64,000 bases of DNA, taken from assembly GCA_020161245.1 (NCBI GenBank), contig JAIUOK010000006.1, positions 56,508 through 120,507 of the forward strand, in the 5' to 3' direction. The translations under genes and the position numbers were made by a program. The first letter of the stretch is position 1. The number at the start of each line of letters is the position of its first letter. This stretch comes from Actinomycetota bacterium (GTDB lineage Bacteria; Actinomycetota; Actinomycetes; S36-B12; CAIYMF01). This document shows positions 43,132-51,600 of the stretch, one piece after another. Below the pieces are notes generated by a model that was not told the origin of the DNA, made no database searches, and worked only from the letters and a program-made list of their open reading frames with translations.

Positions 43132-43176
43132 TGGGTGAGGAGAGGTGCTGGTCGTGCTCGTCGAGCCGGTCGTGCG

Positions 43177-43968
43177 TCAGGCGGAGGTGCTCGACGTCGT
43201 GCCGGTCGAGGGGCTGGCCGACGGGGCGGTGCCCTGCGGGCCGTCGCCGTCCGGGCCGTGGCCCCCCATGCCGCCGGCGGGGTGCGACTCCTCGCCGGTG
43301 ACGGCGTAGGACTTGTCGACCTCGACGGTCACGCGAGTGCCGTCGGCCTTGGTGATGTGGGCCTCGTAGACGCCGTCGGCGTCGGTCTCGAGTCGGTCGA
43401 TGGTGGCGTTCGGGTACTCGGCGAGGACGGCGGCCTTCACCTTCGCGGCGACGTCGCCGGTGAGCTCGGTCTCGCCGGCGCCGGGGCCGCCGTTGCCGCC
43501 GGGGCCGCGGCCGGAGAACGCCTGCTCGCCGGTGACGGTGAAGTCGGCGTCGACGGCGACGACGACCTGGGTGCCGTCGGCCTGGGTGATGTGGGCCTCG
43601 TAGACGCCCTCGGCGTCGGTCTCGAGGCGGTCGATGGTGGCGTCGGGGTACTTCGCGAGGACGGCGGCCTTCACCTTGTCGGCCGTGTCGCCCGTGAGCG
43701 GGGTCTCCTGCGCGTGCTGCGGCCGGGATCCGTTCTGCCCGTTGCTGTCCGAGCCGTTCTGGTCGCCCTGGGGCGGCGTCATCGAGTAGCCGTTCGCCGA
43801 CTGCGACGGCGTCGGCGTGGTCTCCGCGGCGCTGGCGGCGGCGGTGCCCGCGAGGATCGCGCCGCCGATCACGCCGGCGGCCACGAGCGCCACGCCCGGG
43901 CCGTACGTGCGCATGCGGCCGGTGCGGCCGGTGCGGGCGGTCTGCGGGGTCGTCGTCTGGTCGTCCAT
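43177..43968 (-). CDS. Exported protein with two PepSY domains
   Basis: A 263-residue protein. One membrane segment or signal anchor (VALVAAGVIGGAILAGTAAASA, about residues 26-47) precedes a Ser/Gln-rich spacer and two near-identical ~60-residue PepSY repeats (each with VKAAVLA-YP-ATIDRLETDA-GVYEAHIT-ADGT). The repeats are separated by a Gly-rich stretch. PepSY domains are usually extracytoplasmic and often regulate peptidases; no enzyme is attached here. The ATG follows AGGAGATATC. The two repeats are so alike that recent internal duplication is likely. Confidence 0.85.
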   Translation of the reverse strand: MDDQTTTPQTARTGRTGRMRTYGPGVALVAAGVIGGAILAGTAAASAAETTPTPSQSANGYSMTPPQGDQNGSDSNGQNGSRPQHAQETPLTGDTADKVKAAVLAKYPDATIDRLETDAEGVYEAHITQADGTQVVVAVDADFTVTGEQAFSGRGPGGNGGPGAGETELTGDVAAKVKAAVLAEYPNATIDRLETDADGVYEAHITKADGTRVTVEVDKSYAVTGEESHPAGGMGGHGPDGDGPQGTAPSASPSTGTTSSTSA

Positions 43969-44013
43969 GTCGGGATATCTCCTGTGCGTCAGGTGGGTTG
44001 CGGCGCCGGCGCC

Positions 44014-44065
44014 GGCGCCGGGGCCGTGGCCGGACGCCGCGAGGCGCCGGGGCCGTGGCCGGACG
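44014..44065. repeat. 23-nt GC-rich direct repeat upstream of the PepSY gene
   Basis: Two copies of a 23-base unit containing GGGGCCGTGGCCGGACG lie at 44014-44036 and 44043-44065, 29 bases apart. The unit contains GGCC-GTG-GCC symmetry. The remainder of the 43969-44308 gap contains the left arm of the inverted repeat below and nothing else I can name. Confidence 0.7.
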
Positions 44066-44241
44066 ACGTCGGAGCCGCGCGGCGCGTGGGCTGGGGTGAC
44101 CCCGCGCCGCCGCACGGCGAGGTGCTGGTCCGCCGTACTCGCGCGACGGGCTCTCCGCCGCACACCCCCGACTCTGCGCACCCCACCTGTACGCACCCTC
44201 TGAACCGCACCCCACCGCCCCTGAGCACACCTGTGGATCAG

Positions 44242-44713
44242 ATGAAGGGTCCCCATGACCAATAGAGCCAGACAGATCCGCCCCTCATGGTCGCGACTAT
44301 CCACAGCGTCAGACCTCCTTGGCGGCCGTGGTCGGCGTCGACGCGCTGCTGATCGACGTCGTCATCGCCGGCGTCGCGGTGCTGCTGCCGGGATGCGGCG
44401 CCATCCCGCCCGCCACGAGGACGACGGCGGCAGCGAGCCCGGCTGCAGCTGCCGTGAAGCCCGCCGTCCAGCGCTCGGCCGCGCGGTCGGTGCCGGGGAA
44501 GGTCGTGGTGGTGGTCGTGGGCATAGCGCGCCTCCTCGTCCCGTGGCGGCCGGACGCCGCCGATGCGTGGAATCTGGCCGGGCCACCTGAGAGGACGCCG
44601 AGGCGGCAGCGATGCTGTCGCTGAGCACAGCGGATCCCCAGGATCCGGCTGTGGACAGCCGTCGCGATGAGGGGTGGATCTGTCTGGCTCTATTGGTCAT
44701 GGGGACCCTTCAT
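44242..44713. repeat. 472-bp segment bounded by long inverted repeats
   Basis: The first 47 bases inward from each end (44242-44288 and 44667-44713, starting ATGAAGGGTCCCCATGACCA) are inverted copies with one mismatch. The similarity continues inward, with a 2-base gap, to CCACAG (arms 44242-44308 and 44649-44713). The interior holds one small leftward ORF. No transposase is present. It could be a miniature mobile element or a symmetric control region. No target-site duplication is obvious. Confidence 0.7.
44309..44524 (-). CDS. Small hypothetical membrane protein inside the inverted-repeat segment
   Basis: A 71-residue ORF starting with a Thr-rich stretch (MPTTTTTTFPG). One hydrophobic segment follows (GFTAAAAGLAAAVVLVAGGM, ~residues 22-41), then a Ser/Thr/Ala-rich tail. 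It resembles in layout the anchored proteins at 41835 and 43177. The stop is right at the edge of the left inverted repeat. No clear ribosome-binding site is seen, so it may not be expressed. Unknown function. Confidence 0.4.
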   Translation of the reverse strand: MPTTTTTTFPGTDRAAERWTAGFTAAAAGLAAAVVLVAGGMAPHPGSSTATPAMTTSISSASTPTTAAKEV

Positions 44714-44769
44714 ATCGACGCCGGCGGCGGATCGGGACCGCGGCGGGTTCGTCCGGACGCCGTCGATCG

Positions 44770-45447
44770 GTGACACTGGTGCGTGTGACCCTGACGACCG
44801 AGCGCCCGGCCGGCGCGGCGCAGCGCCGTCGCTCGCCGCTGCGCCGGATCGTCGGCATCGTCGTCACGGCCGTGCTGCTCGGCATCGTCCTGGTGGCGCT
44901 CGCGGCGCTCGGCCTCGTGCTCGTCGAGTCGCAGCGCGACGACACCACGCCCACCGACGCCGTCGTCGTGCTGGGCGCGGCGCAGTTCTGGGGCAAGCCG
45001 AGCCCGGTCCTCGAGGCGCGGCTCGGCCACGCCCAGAGCCTCTTCGGCGACGACGTCGCGCCGCGCATCATCACCGTCGGCGGCAAGCAGCCCGGCGACA
45101 TCACGACCGAGGCGCAGGCCGGCAAGTCGTGGCTGGCCGGCAACGGCGTCCCGCGCACCAGCATCTACGCCGTCCGCACCGGCACCGACACCCTCACCAG
45201 CCTCACCGCCGTCGCCGAGCTCATGGCCGAGAGGGGGTGGACGTCGGCCACGATCGTCACCGACCCGGCGCACATGGCCCGCAGCCTCGCGATGGCCCGC
45301 GCGCTCGGCATCGACGCCCACGGCTCGCCCACGCAGGAGGGCTCGGGCACGCAGGTCACGGCCGACTACGTCCTGCGCGAGACCGCCGGCCTGCTCTACT
45401 TCTGGGCCTTCGAGCGCCGCGACGTCCCCCAGGTCGTCGGCACGTGA
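44770..45447 (+). CDS. SanA/YdcF-like (DUF218) membrane-anchored protein
   Basis: A ~225-residue protein with one N-terminal membrane segment (IVGIVVTAVLLGIVLVALAA) followed by a DUF218 domain: DAVVVLGAAQFWGKPSPVLEARL, then IITVGGK, GVPRTSIYAV and ATIVTDPAHMARSLAMARALG. SanA/YdcF proteins act at the cell envelope and bind nucleotides or cofactors; their exact role is unsettled. The start is uncertain among GTG 44770, 44779 and 44785, because no ribosome-binding site decides. The gene ends just before a family-2 repeat. Confidence 0.82.
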   Translation: MTLVRVTLTTERPAGAAQRRRSPLRRIVGIVVTAVLLGIVLVALAALGLVLVESQRDDTTPTDAVVVLGAAQFWGKPSPVLEARLGHAQSLFGDDVAPRIITVGGKQPGDITTEAQAGKSWLAGNGVPRTSIYAVRTGTDTLTSLTAVAELMAERGWTSATIVTDPAHMARSLAMARALGIDAHGSPTQEGSGTQVTADYVLRETAGLLYFWAFERRDVPQVVGT

Positions 45448-45451
45448 TCGA

Positions 45452-45497
45452 TCTGGAGGGGTGAGCGACGTCCAGAGACGTCGCTGAGCCATCCAGA
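45452..45497. repeat. Family-2 palindromic repeat, copy 2
   Basis: A 46-base inverted repeat, TCTGGA...AGCGACGT paired with ACGTCGCT...TCCAGA, with a few unpaired positions. It starts 4 bases after the SanA-like stop and lies 34 bases before dgt. Confidence 0.75.
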
Positions 45498-45531
45498 GCG
45501 GGTACCCGCCCAGCGGCTAGGGTCGGCTGCG

Positions 45532-46806
45532 ATGGACAGGACCGCGTTCGACGACGACCGGCTCTCCGACGGCTACGCCGAGCAGGACGAGGAGCGCTGG
45601 GTCGCCGAGCCCCCCAAGCGCGCCGGCCGGACGGCGTTCGCGCGCGACCGCGCCCGGGTGCTGCACTCCGCGGCGCTGCGGCGCCTGGCCGCCAAGACCC
45701 AGGTGCTCGCGGCCGGCGAGAGCGACTTCCTGCGCACCCGACTGACCCACTCGCTCGAGTGCGCGCAGGTGGGCCGCGAGCTCGGCGCGGCGCTCGGCTG
45801 CGACCCTGACCTCGTCGAGGTCGCGTGCCTGTCGCACGACCTCGGCCACCCGCCCTTCGGCCACAACGGCGAGGACGCGCTCGACCAGGCGTCGCAGGCG
45901 ATCGGCGGCTTCGAGGGCAACGCGCAGAGCCTGCGCATCCTCACCCGGCTCGAGGCCAAGTCCTTCGGCCACGACGGCGGCCCGCGCGCCGGCGAGCCCG
46001 TCGGCCTCAACCTCACCCGCGCCGCCCTCGACGCCGCGACGAAGTACCCGTGGCCGCGCCAGGACGGACGCCGCAAGTTCGGCGTCTACACCGACGACCT
46101 CGACGTCTTCGCGTGGCTGCGCGACGGCGCGCCCGGCCAGCGGCAGTGCTTCGAGGCGCAGGTCATGGACTGGGCCGACGACGTGGCGTACTCGGTCCAC
46201 GACGTCGAGGACGCCGTCGTAGCACGGCATCTCGACATCCGAGCGCTGCCCGGCGCGGGGGCAGCGGAAGACCCTGAGGGGCTCATCGCCGTCGCGCGCG
46301 GGTACGCGCCCGACGCCGACGACGCGGAGCTCGGCGCGGCCGTCGAGCGGCTCACCGCGCTGCCGTTCTGGCCGACGTCGTACGACGGCACGCTGCGCGA
46401 CCTCGCGGCGCTGAAGAACATGACCAGCCAGCTCATCGGGCGCTTCTGCGCGGCCGCCGAGCGCGCGACGCGCGCCGAGCACGGCGACGGCCGGCTCACG
46501 CGCTACGCCGCCGATCTCGTCGTCCCGCGCGAGCAGCGCCTCGAGGTCGCGATCCTCAAGGCCGTGGCCAACCGCTGGGTGATGCAGCGCGAGGGCGCCG
46601 ACGACGTCTACACCCGCCAGCGCGAGATCGTGCTCGAGCTCGTGTCGGCGCTGCGCCTGCGCGCGCCCGAGAACCTCGACCCGGCGTTCCGCGGGTCGTT
46701 CGAGTCGGCGCCCGACGACGCGGCGCGGCTGCGCGTCGTCGTCGACCAGGTCGCCAGCCTCACCGACCGCTCGATCGTCGCCTGGCACCACGACCTCTGC
46801 ACCTGA
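45532..46806 (+). CDS. dgt: Deoxyguanosinetriphosphate triphosphohydrolase-like protein
   Basis: A 424-residue HD-domain protein. The metal-binding residues are His73 (RLTHSLE) and His102-Asp103 in [11 protein letters not shown], with a downstream [16 protein letters not shown] segment. It hydrolyses dNTPs to the nucleoside and tripolyphosphate, helping to control dNTP pools. Length and motifs fit the dGTPase-like group common in Actinobacteria. The ATG at 45532 gives the family N-terminus. It is preceded and followed by palindromic repeats. Confidence 0.95.
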   Translation: MDRTAFDDDRLSDGYAEQDEERWVAEPPKRAGRTAFARDRARVLHSAALRRLAAKTQVLAAGESDFLRTRLTHSLECAQVGRELGAALGCDPDLVEVACLSHDLGHPPFGHNGEDALDQASQAIGGFEGNAQSLRILTRLEAKSFGHDGGPRAGEPVGLNLTRAALDAATKYPWPRQDGRRKFGVYTDDLDVFAWLRDGAPGQRQCFEAQVMDWADDVAYSVHDVEDAVVARHLDIRALPGAGAAEDPEGLIAVARGYAPDADDAELGAAVERLTALPFWPTSYDGTLRDLAALKNMTSQLIGRFCAAAERATRAEHGDGRLTRYAADLVVPREQRLEVAILKAVANRWVMQREGADDVYTRQREIVLELVSALRLRAPENLDPAFRGSFESAPDDAARLRVVVDQVASLTDRSIVAWHHDLCT

Positions 46807-46820
46807 CCGGCGCAACCCCC

Positions 46821-46883
46821 TGCTCAGACTGATCGTGTGGGGGTTTCTGGGGCGCATACGCCCTCACGCGATCAGTCTCGGCG
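46821..46883. repeat. Family-1 palindromic repeat, copy B
   Basis: An inverted repeat with arms AGACTGATCG (46826-46835) and CGATCAGTCT (46869-46878). The inner stem (GTGTGGGGG against CCCTCACG) differs from copies A and C but still pairs. It lies between dgt and the thioredoxin-like gene. Confidence 0.75.
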
Positions 46884-46969
46884 GAAGCTGCGGCGGTGCG
46901 AGGGCGCCGGGTGCCGGGAACCGCGGGGGCTGGCGCTTAGTCTCAGGGGAGACTCGAGGAGGTCGGCCC

Positions 46970-47770
46970 ATGTCGGGGGAGAAGCAGAGCACGCGCGACA
47001 AGGCTGCGGCCGCACGTCAGGCCGCCGAGGCGCAGGAGAAGGCGCGCACGCGGCGCATCCAGATCATCGGCGGCGCGGTCATCGCGCTGGTCGTCGTCGG
47101 CATCATCGCCGTCGGCGTCCTGGGCAGCCGCTCCAACGACAACCCGAACCCCGACCTCGTGCTGCCCAGTCCCACAGCCGGCGCCCCGCTGCCGACCGGC
47201 GTCCTCGGTGCCGACGCCGCGCAGCCCTACGGCTGGCCGGTGAAGCCCGACGCGTCGGCGAGCGTGCCGCTCGTCGTCGTGTGGGAGGACTTCCAGTGCC
47301 CGTACTGCGCGCTGTTCGAGAACACGCAGGGCAAGGAGCTCGCCGCTGCGGGCGAAGCGGGCACGATCCGGCTGATCTACCGCCCGGCGACGTTCCTCGA
47401 CAACAACCTCCCGCAGAGCGGCCTCGCTTCGGCCCGCGCCACCAACGCGTTCGGCGCGGCCATCGAGGCCGGCGTCGGGCTGAAGTACCACGAGCTGCTG
47501 TTCGCCAACCAGCCGCAGAAGGAGGGCGACGGCTTCAGCGACCAGCTGCTGCTCGACCTCGGCAAGCAGGCCGGCCTCACGGGCGCGGCGTACGACACCT
47601 TCGCCCAGCAGGTGACCGACCGGGCGTGGTTCGGCTGGGTCGCCAGCACGTCGCAGCAGTTCTACGACGACAACGTGCCCGGGACGCCGAACATCTCGGT
47701 CAACGGCACCGAGGTCCCGCAGCAGTACCTCGAGTCCGGCCTCATGGACTACATCAAGACCCAGTCCTGA
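46970..47770 (+). CDS. Membrane-anchored DsbA-like thiol-disulfide oxidoreductase
   Basis: A 266-residue protein. A charged cytoplasmic N-terminus (1-29) is followed by one membrane helix (30-51), a Pro-rich linker and a DsbA/thioredoxin-4 fold facing outside. The active site is CPYC (Cys110, Cys113) in WEDFQCPYCALFE. The cis-Pro region near TPNISVNG is present. It should form or shuffle disulfides in exported proteins. The ATG at 46970 follows GAGGAGG (46956-46962). Monocistronic, ending at a family-2 repeat. Confidence 0.9.
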   Translation: MSGEKQSTRDKAAAARQAAEAQEKARTRRIQIIGGAVIALVVVGIIAVGVLGSRSNDNPNPDLVLPSPTAGAPLPTGVLGADAAQPYGWPVKPDASASVPLVVVWEDFQCPYCALFENTQGKELAAAGEAGTIRLIYRPATFLDNNLPQSGLASARATNAFGAAIEAGVGLKYHELLFANQPQKEGDGFSDQLLLDLGKQAGLTGAAYDTFAQQVTDRAWFGWVASTSQQFYDDNVPGTPNISVNGTEVPQQYLESGLMDYIKTQS

Positions 47771-47783
47771 CCCACCTGCTCGC

Positions 47784-47829
47784 TCTGGAGGGGTGAGCGA
47801 CAGCCAGAGACGTCGCTCACCCATCCAGA
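47784..47829. repeat. Family-2 palindromic repeat, copy 3
   Basis: A 46-base inverted repeat, TCTGGAGGGGTGAGCGAC against GTCGCTCACCCATCCAGA, starting 13 bases after the thioredoxin-like stop. The rest of the 47771-48051 gap holds no feature I can name apart from the GAGGAGG (48036-48042) of the next gene. Confidence 0.78.
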
Positions 47830-48051
47830 GCGGGTCCTGCTCCGAAGCACTGCTCATGAGGTGCTGCAGACGATCCGTGCGTGCGCGTGCGCGTGGGGTG
47901 AGGTGATGGTCCGAATGGCGTCGTCCGTTCGCCGGATTCCGTCGTCCTGCGCGGAATCCGTAACGACGCCGCGCCTACCGTCGATTCACAGGGGCCGCGG
48001 ATTCCGCCGCGGGCCTCGGCTGCAGCCAGCACTGTGAGGAGGACGCCGCCC

Positions 48052-48600
48052 GTGCATCGGACCCGTGAAGGCCTCGTCGTACGCACCGACGTCATGCCCC
48101 AGGTGGGACGTGGCTGGTACGCCGACCCCGACGCCGTCATCGACCTCACCGACGGCGCGTCGCCTGCCTCGGCCGACCGTCCGCTGCGCTACTGGGACGG
48201 CTCCCGCTGGGCGCCGCCGGCCCGTCGCGGCGACCGCTGGCTGGTGTGGACGTGGTACGCCGTCGCCAGCCTGCTGCCCGCCGTCGTGCTGCTGCTCATG
48301 CCCGTCCTCGGCGCGACCGGCGTCGACCACGCGCTGCTCGACCGGTTCCTGCCGGCGCACATCGAGGGCACGGCGCGCGCCGACGAGCTGCTGCACGACG
48401 TCGTCGCCGCCACCGCGTGGACCGCGGTGCTCGTGGCGTGCTGGGGCGTCGTGCTCGGCGGCGTGATGTTCGCCGAGATCCGGCTGCGCTGCCGGACGGC
48501 GGCCCGCTGGTACGTCGCCGCCTGGTGGATCGCCGCCGCGCTCATCGTGCTCGCGCTCGCCCTCACCGTGGCCACCCCGGCCATCGCCGCTGCGCTCTGA
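48052..48600 (+). CDS. Membrane protein with DUF2510-like N-terminus
   Basis: A 182-residue protein of unknown function. The N-terminal motif GWYADPD ... LRYWDGSRW resembles the short DUF2510 module common in actinobacterial membrane proteins. About three membrane segments follow (WTWYAVASLLPAVVLLLMPV, TAWTAVLVACWGVVLGGVMF, WYVAAWWIAAALIVLALAL). The GTG at 48052 follows GAGGAGG (48036-48042) at ideal distance. It lies 93 bases upstream of the DabBA fusion, which has its own promoter. Confidence 0.75.
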   Translation: MHRTREGLVVRTDVMPQVGRGWYADPDAVIDLTDGASPASADRPLRYWDGSRWAPPARRGDRWLVWTWYAVASLLPAVVLLLMPVLGATGVDHALLDRFLPAHIEGTARADELLHDVVAATAWTAVLVACWGVVLGGVMFAEIRLRCRTAARWYVAAWWIAAALIVLALALTVATPAIAAAL

Positions 48601-48656
48601 CGTCTCCCCGCGGTCCGGACCCCTCGGGGCCGGCGGGGACACGCGCGGGCGCCGAG

Positions 48657-48697
48657 TAGACATGCGAAGAAGATTTCGGGTATAAAACTTCGCATGT
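48657..48697 (+). promoter_or_regulatory. Promoter and palindromic operator of the DabB-DabA fusion gene
   Basis: A TAGACA -35 box (48657-48662), an 18-base spacer and a TATAAA -10 box (48681-48686) are present. The expected transcription start falls at about 48693-48694, on the ATG itself, and no ribosome-binding site is present, so the mRNA is probably leaderless. A perfect 10-base inverted repeat, ACATGCGAAG (48660-48669) with CTTCGCATGT (48688-48697), brackets the -10 box and includes the start codon. Confidence 0.65.
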
Positions 48698-51600
48698 GGG
48701 GACGCAGGGGTGTGGGACTCGCGGGGCTGGCGCTGAGCGCGGTGCCCGCGGCGGTGGTGGCGACGTCGGGCTCGGGCTCGTGGACGGTGCCGGTCGAGCT
48801 CGGTCCGCTGGGGACGTCGGAGATCGGGCTCGTGCTCGACCCCGTCCGCGCGGTGCTGCTCGGCCTGGTGCTGCTGGTGAGCACGGTGGTCGCGGGGTAC
48901 GTGAGCGCCAACCTCGTGGGGCAGCGACGGGTGGGCCGGTTCGCCGGCCTGCAGGTGCTGCTCGCCGCGGCGCTCGTGCTCACCGTGGCCGCGCCGAGCC
49001 TCGTGCAGCTGGCGGCCGCCTGGACGGCGACCAGCTGGGCCACCGCGGCGCTCGTGGGCCACGCCGCCACGGCCCCCGCGCTGCGGGCCAGCCGGCGCGT
49101 GCTGCGCAGCCTCCTCATCGGCGACGCCGCCGTCTGGGCGTCCGTGGTCCTGGCAGCTGCCGCGCTCGGCACCACCGACCTCGACGCCGTCGAGCCGGGA
49201 TCCCTTGCGGGCGTGGTCATCGCGGCGCTGCTCGTGATCGGCGGGCTGGTGCGCAGCGCCCAGGTGCCGGTGAGCCGCTGGCTCCAGGAGACCACCGAGG
49301 CGCCCTCGCCCGTCAGCGCGCTGCTGCACGCCGGCGTGGTCAACGGCGTCGGCGTCGTCGTGCTCCTCGCATGGCCGCTCGTGGCCGCGTCGTGGCCGGC
49401 CCGCGCGATCGCCGTCGCCGCCGGTGCCGCGACCATCGCGGTCGGCTGGGCCACGTCGCGGGTGCGCCCGGACGTCAAGGGCCGCCTGGTCTCCTCGACC
49501 TCGGCGCAGATGGGCTACCTCGCCGTCGTCGCGGGCCTCGGGGTGCCGGCCGCGGTGCTCGTGCACGTCGTCGGTCACGGCCTCTGGAAGGCCGCCCTGT
49601 TCCTCGGCGCCGGGTCGGCGGTCGACCGGGTGCGGCGCGCCGGCGCCGAGGGCCACGCCCCTGCCCGGGCCTCCCGTGCCGCTGCGGCGGCGGTCGCGGC
49701 GTCGGCCGTCGTCGTCGCCGCGGCACTGCCCTGGCCGGGCGAGAGCCTGCTCGCGACGCCGTCCACGCTGCTCCTCGTGGCCGCGGCCGCCCTCACCGCC
49801 GCCGTGGCCGCCGCCGGCGCGCTGGGCCGCGGCCGCGCGGCCGGCTCCTTGTCGGTGGCCGGCGTCGCTGCTGCCGGCGCGGCCTACATCGTGATCGTGC
49901 GCGCCGTGGAGACGTCGCTCGCCGACGAGCTGCCGCTCGCGGCCGCCGCGTGGGGCGAGCCCGGCTCGTGGATCGAGCTCGCCGTCGTCGTCGGGCTCGC
50001 CGCTGCCGCGCTGGTCGCCTGGCGCCTCGACCGCGCCGCCTCGGCGGGCGGCGCCCCGCGGGTCGTGGCCTGGGCCGCGCGCCAGACCCTGCCCACCCCG
50101 CCGGTGCGCCGCATCGCTGTCGAGGCGGTCGAGCAGCCCGAGGCGCTGCTCGACGCGAAGGACGTGCGGGCCGCGGTCGACGTCGTGTCCGACGTCGTCG
50201 CCCCGCTCTGGCCGCTGCACGCCTTCGTCGCGAGCAACCCGCTCGCCGGCCTCGAGGTGCTGCCCTTCCGCGACGCCCTCGCCGCCGCTTCGGTCTCGTG
50301 GGGCAGCCGCCCCGGTATCGACGCCGCCATGTTCCGTGCCGCGGTGCGCGAGGGCGCCGTCGACCGCGACGTGCTCGCGCGGATCTGCGCCGAGGTGGCC
50401 CCCGGGCCGGACCTCGTCATCAACTCGCCCGTACGCACCCGCACCGAGCTGGTCGAGGCGCTGCTCGCCGACGACGCCGTCGAGCCGCGGGTCGCGCAGG
50501 CCACCGCCGCGCGGCTGGAGCAGCTCGGCCGGTGGATGCGCACGGTCGAGCCGGTGCGTACGCCGGGGGAGCGGGCGGCCATCGCCGACCCGCGCCTGGC
50601 CGACGTGCAGCAGCGCGTCCGCGACCTCGTGTCGATGCACGCGGCTCGCGTGCTCGGCGACCCGGCATGGCCCGCGCAGCACGGGATCTGGGGCGCGCTC
50701 CTCGACGACGACGTCGACCGCGCGCTCGGCCTCGACGGCGCCGACGCCGTGCTGGCGCACCTGCCGCGCCACGCGCCCGACGCCATCGCCGAGCTCGCCT
50801 CGCGCCTGCACGCCGAGGGCCACGAGGTCGTGCCGGTGCTCACCAGGCTGCTCGCTCGCGATCCCGGCTACGTCGCGCACCTGCAGTGGCGCCGCCGGGT
50901 CGGCCTCGACGTCGGCCACGCGCGCATCGAGGACCTGCTCGCCGCCCGGCTCGCGCTCGACGTCGTCGTCGCGGCTGCCGGCCCGCAGGAGATGTCCGCG
51001 ACCGGCGCCGACGACGAGCTCGCCGCCGCCGTGGCCGTGCTCGTGCAGGCCATCGGCCTCGACCTCGCCGAGACCAGCGACGACGTGCTGCTGGCACTCT
51101 CCGAGATCGCCGACGCCGTCCTGCTCGCCGGGCCCGAGATGCTGCGCTTGCGCGCCTGGGAGGAGTCGTACCGCGAGCCGCTGCTGGCACGGGTCGCGGG
51201 ACGCGCCGCCGCCCTCGCCGACGGCGTTCGCACGACGCCGGAATCGCCTGAGGCCCAGGTGATCACGTGCATCGACGTCCGCTCCGAGCCGATGCGCCGC
51301 CGCCTCGAGGCGCGGGGGCCGTGGGAGACCCTCGGCGCCGCCGGCTTCTTCGGCATCCCGCTGCGCCACGTCGGGCCCACGGGCGCCGTCAGCGACCGCC
51401 TGCCCGCGCTGCTGCTGCCCGACCGCCAGGTGGCCGAGACCGGCACCTGCTCGGTGGGCGCCCAGGCCGGGTCGTCGATGGAGCACGCCGCGCATGCGCC
51501 CGACCACGTGGGCGGTGCGGCGTTCGCGCTGGCCGACGCCGCCGGCTGGGCGGCCGGGCCGTGGGCGGTGCTGCGCACGTTCGCGCCGCGCACGGCCGAC

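Noticed and set aside
44242..44713. Insertion sequence
   Set aside because: Long inverted ends are present but there is no transposase and no clear target-site duplication, so only a repeat-bounded segment is reported.
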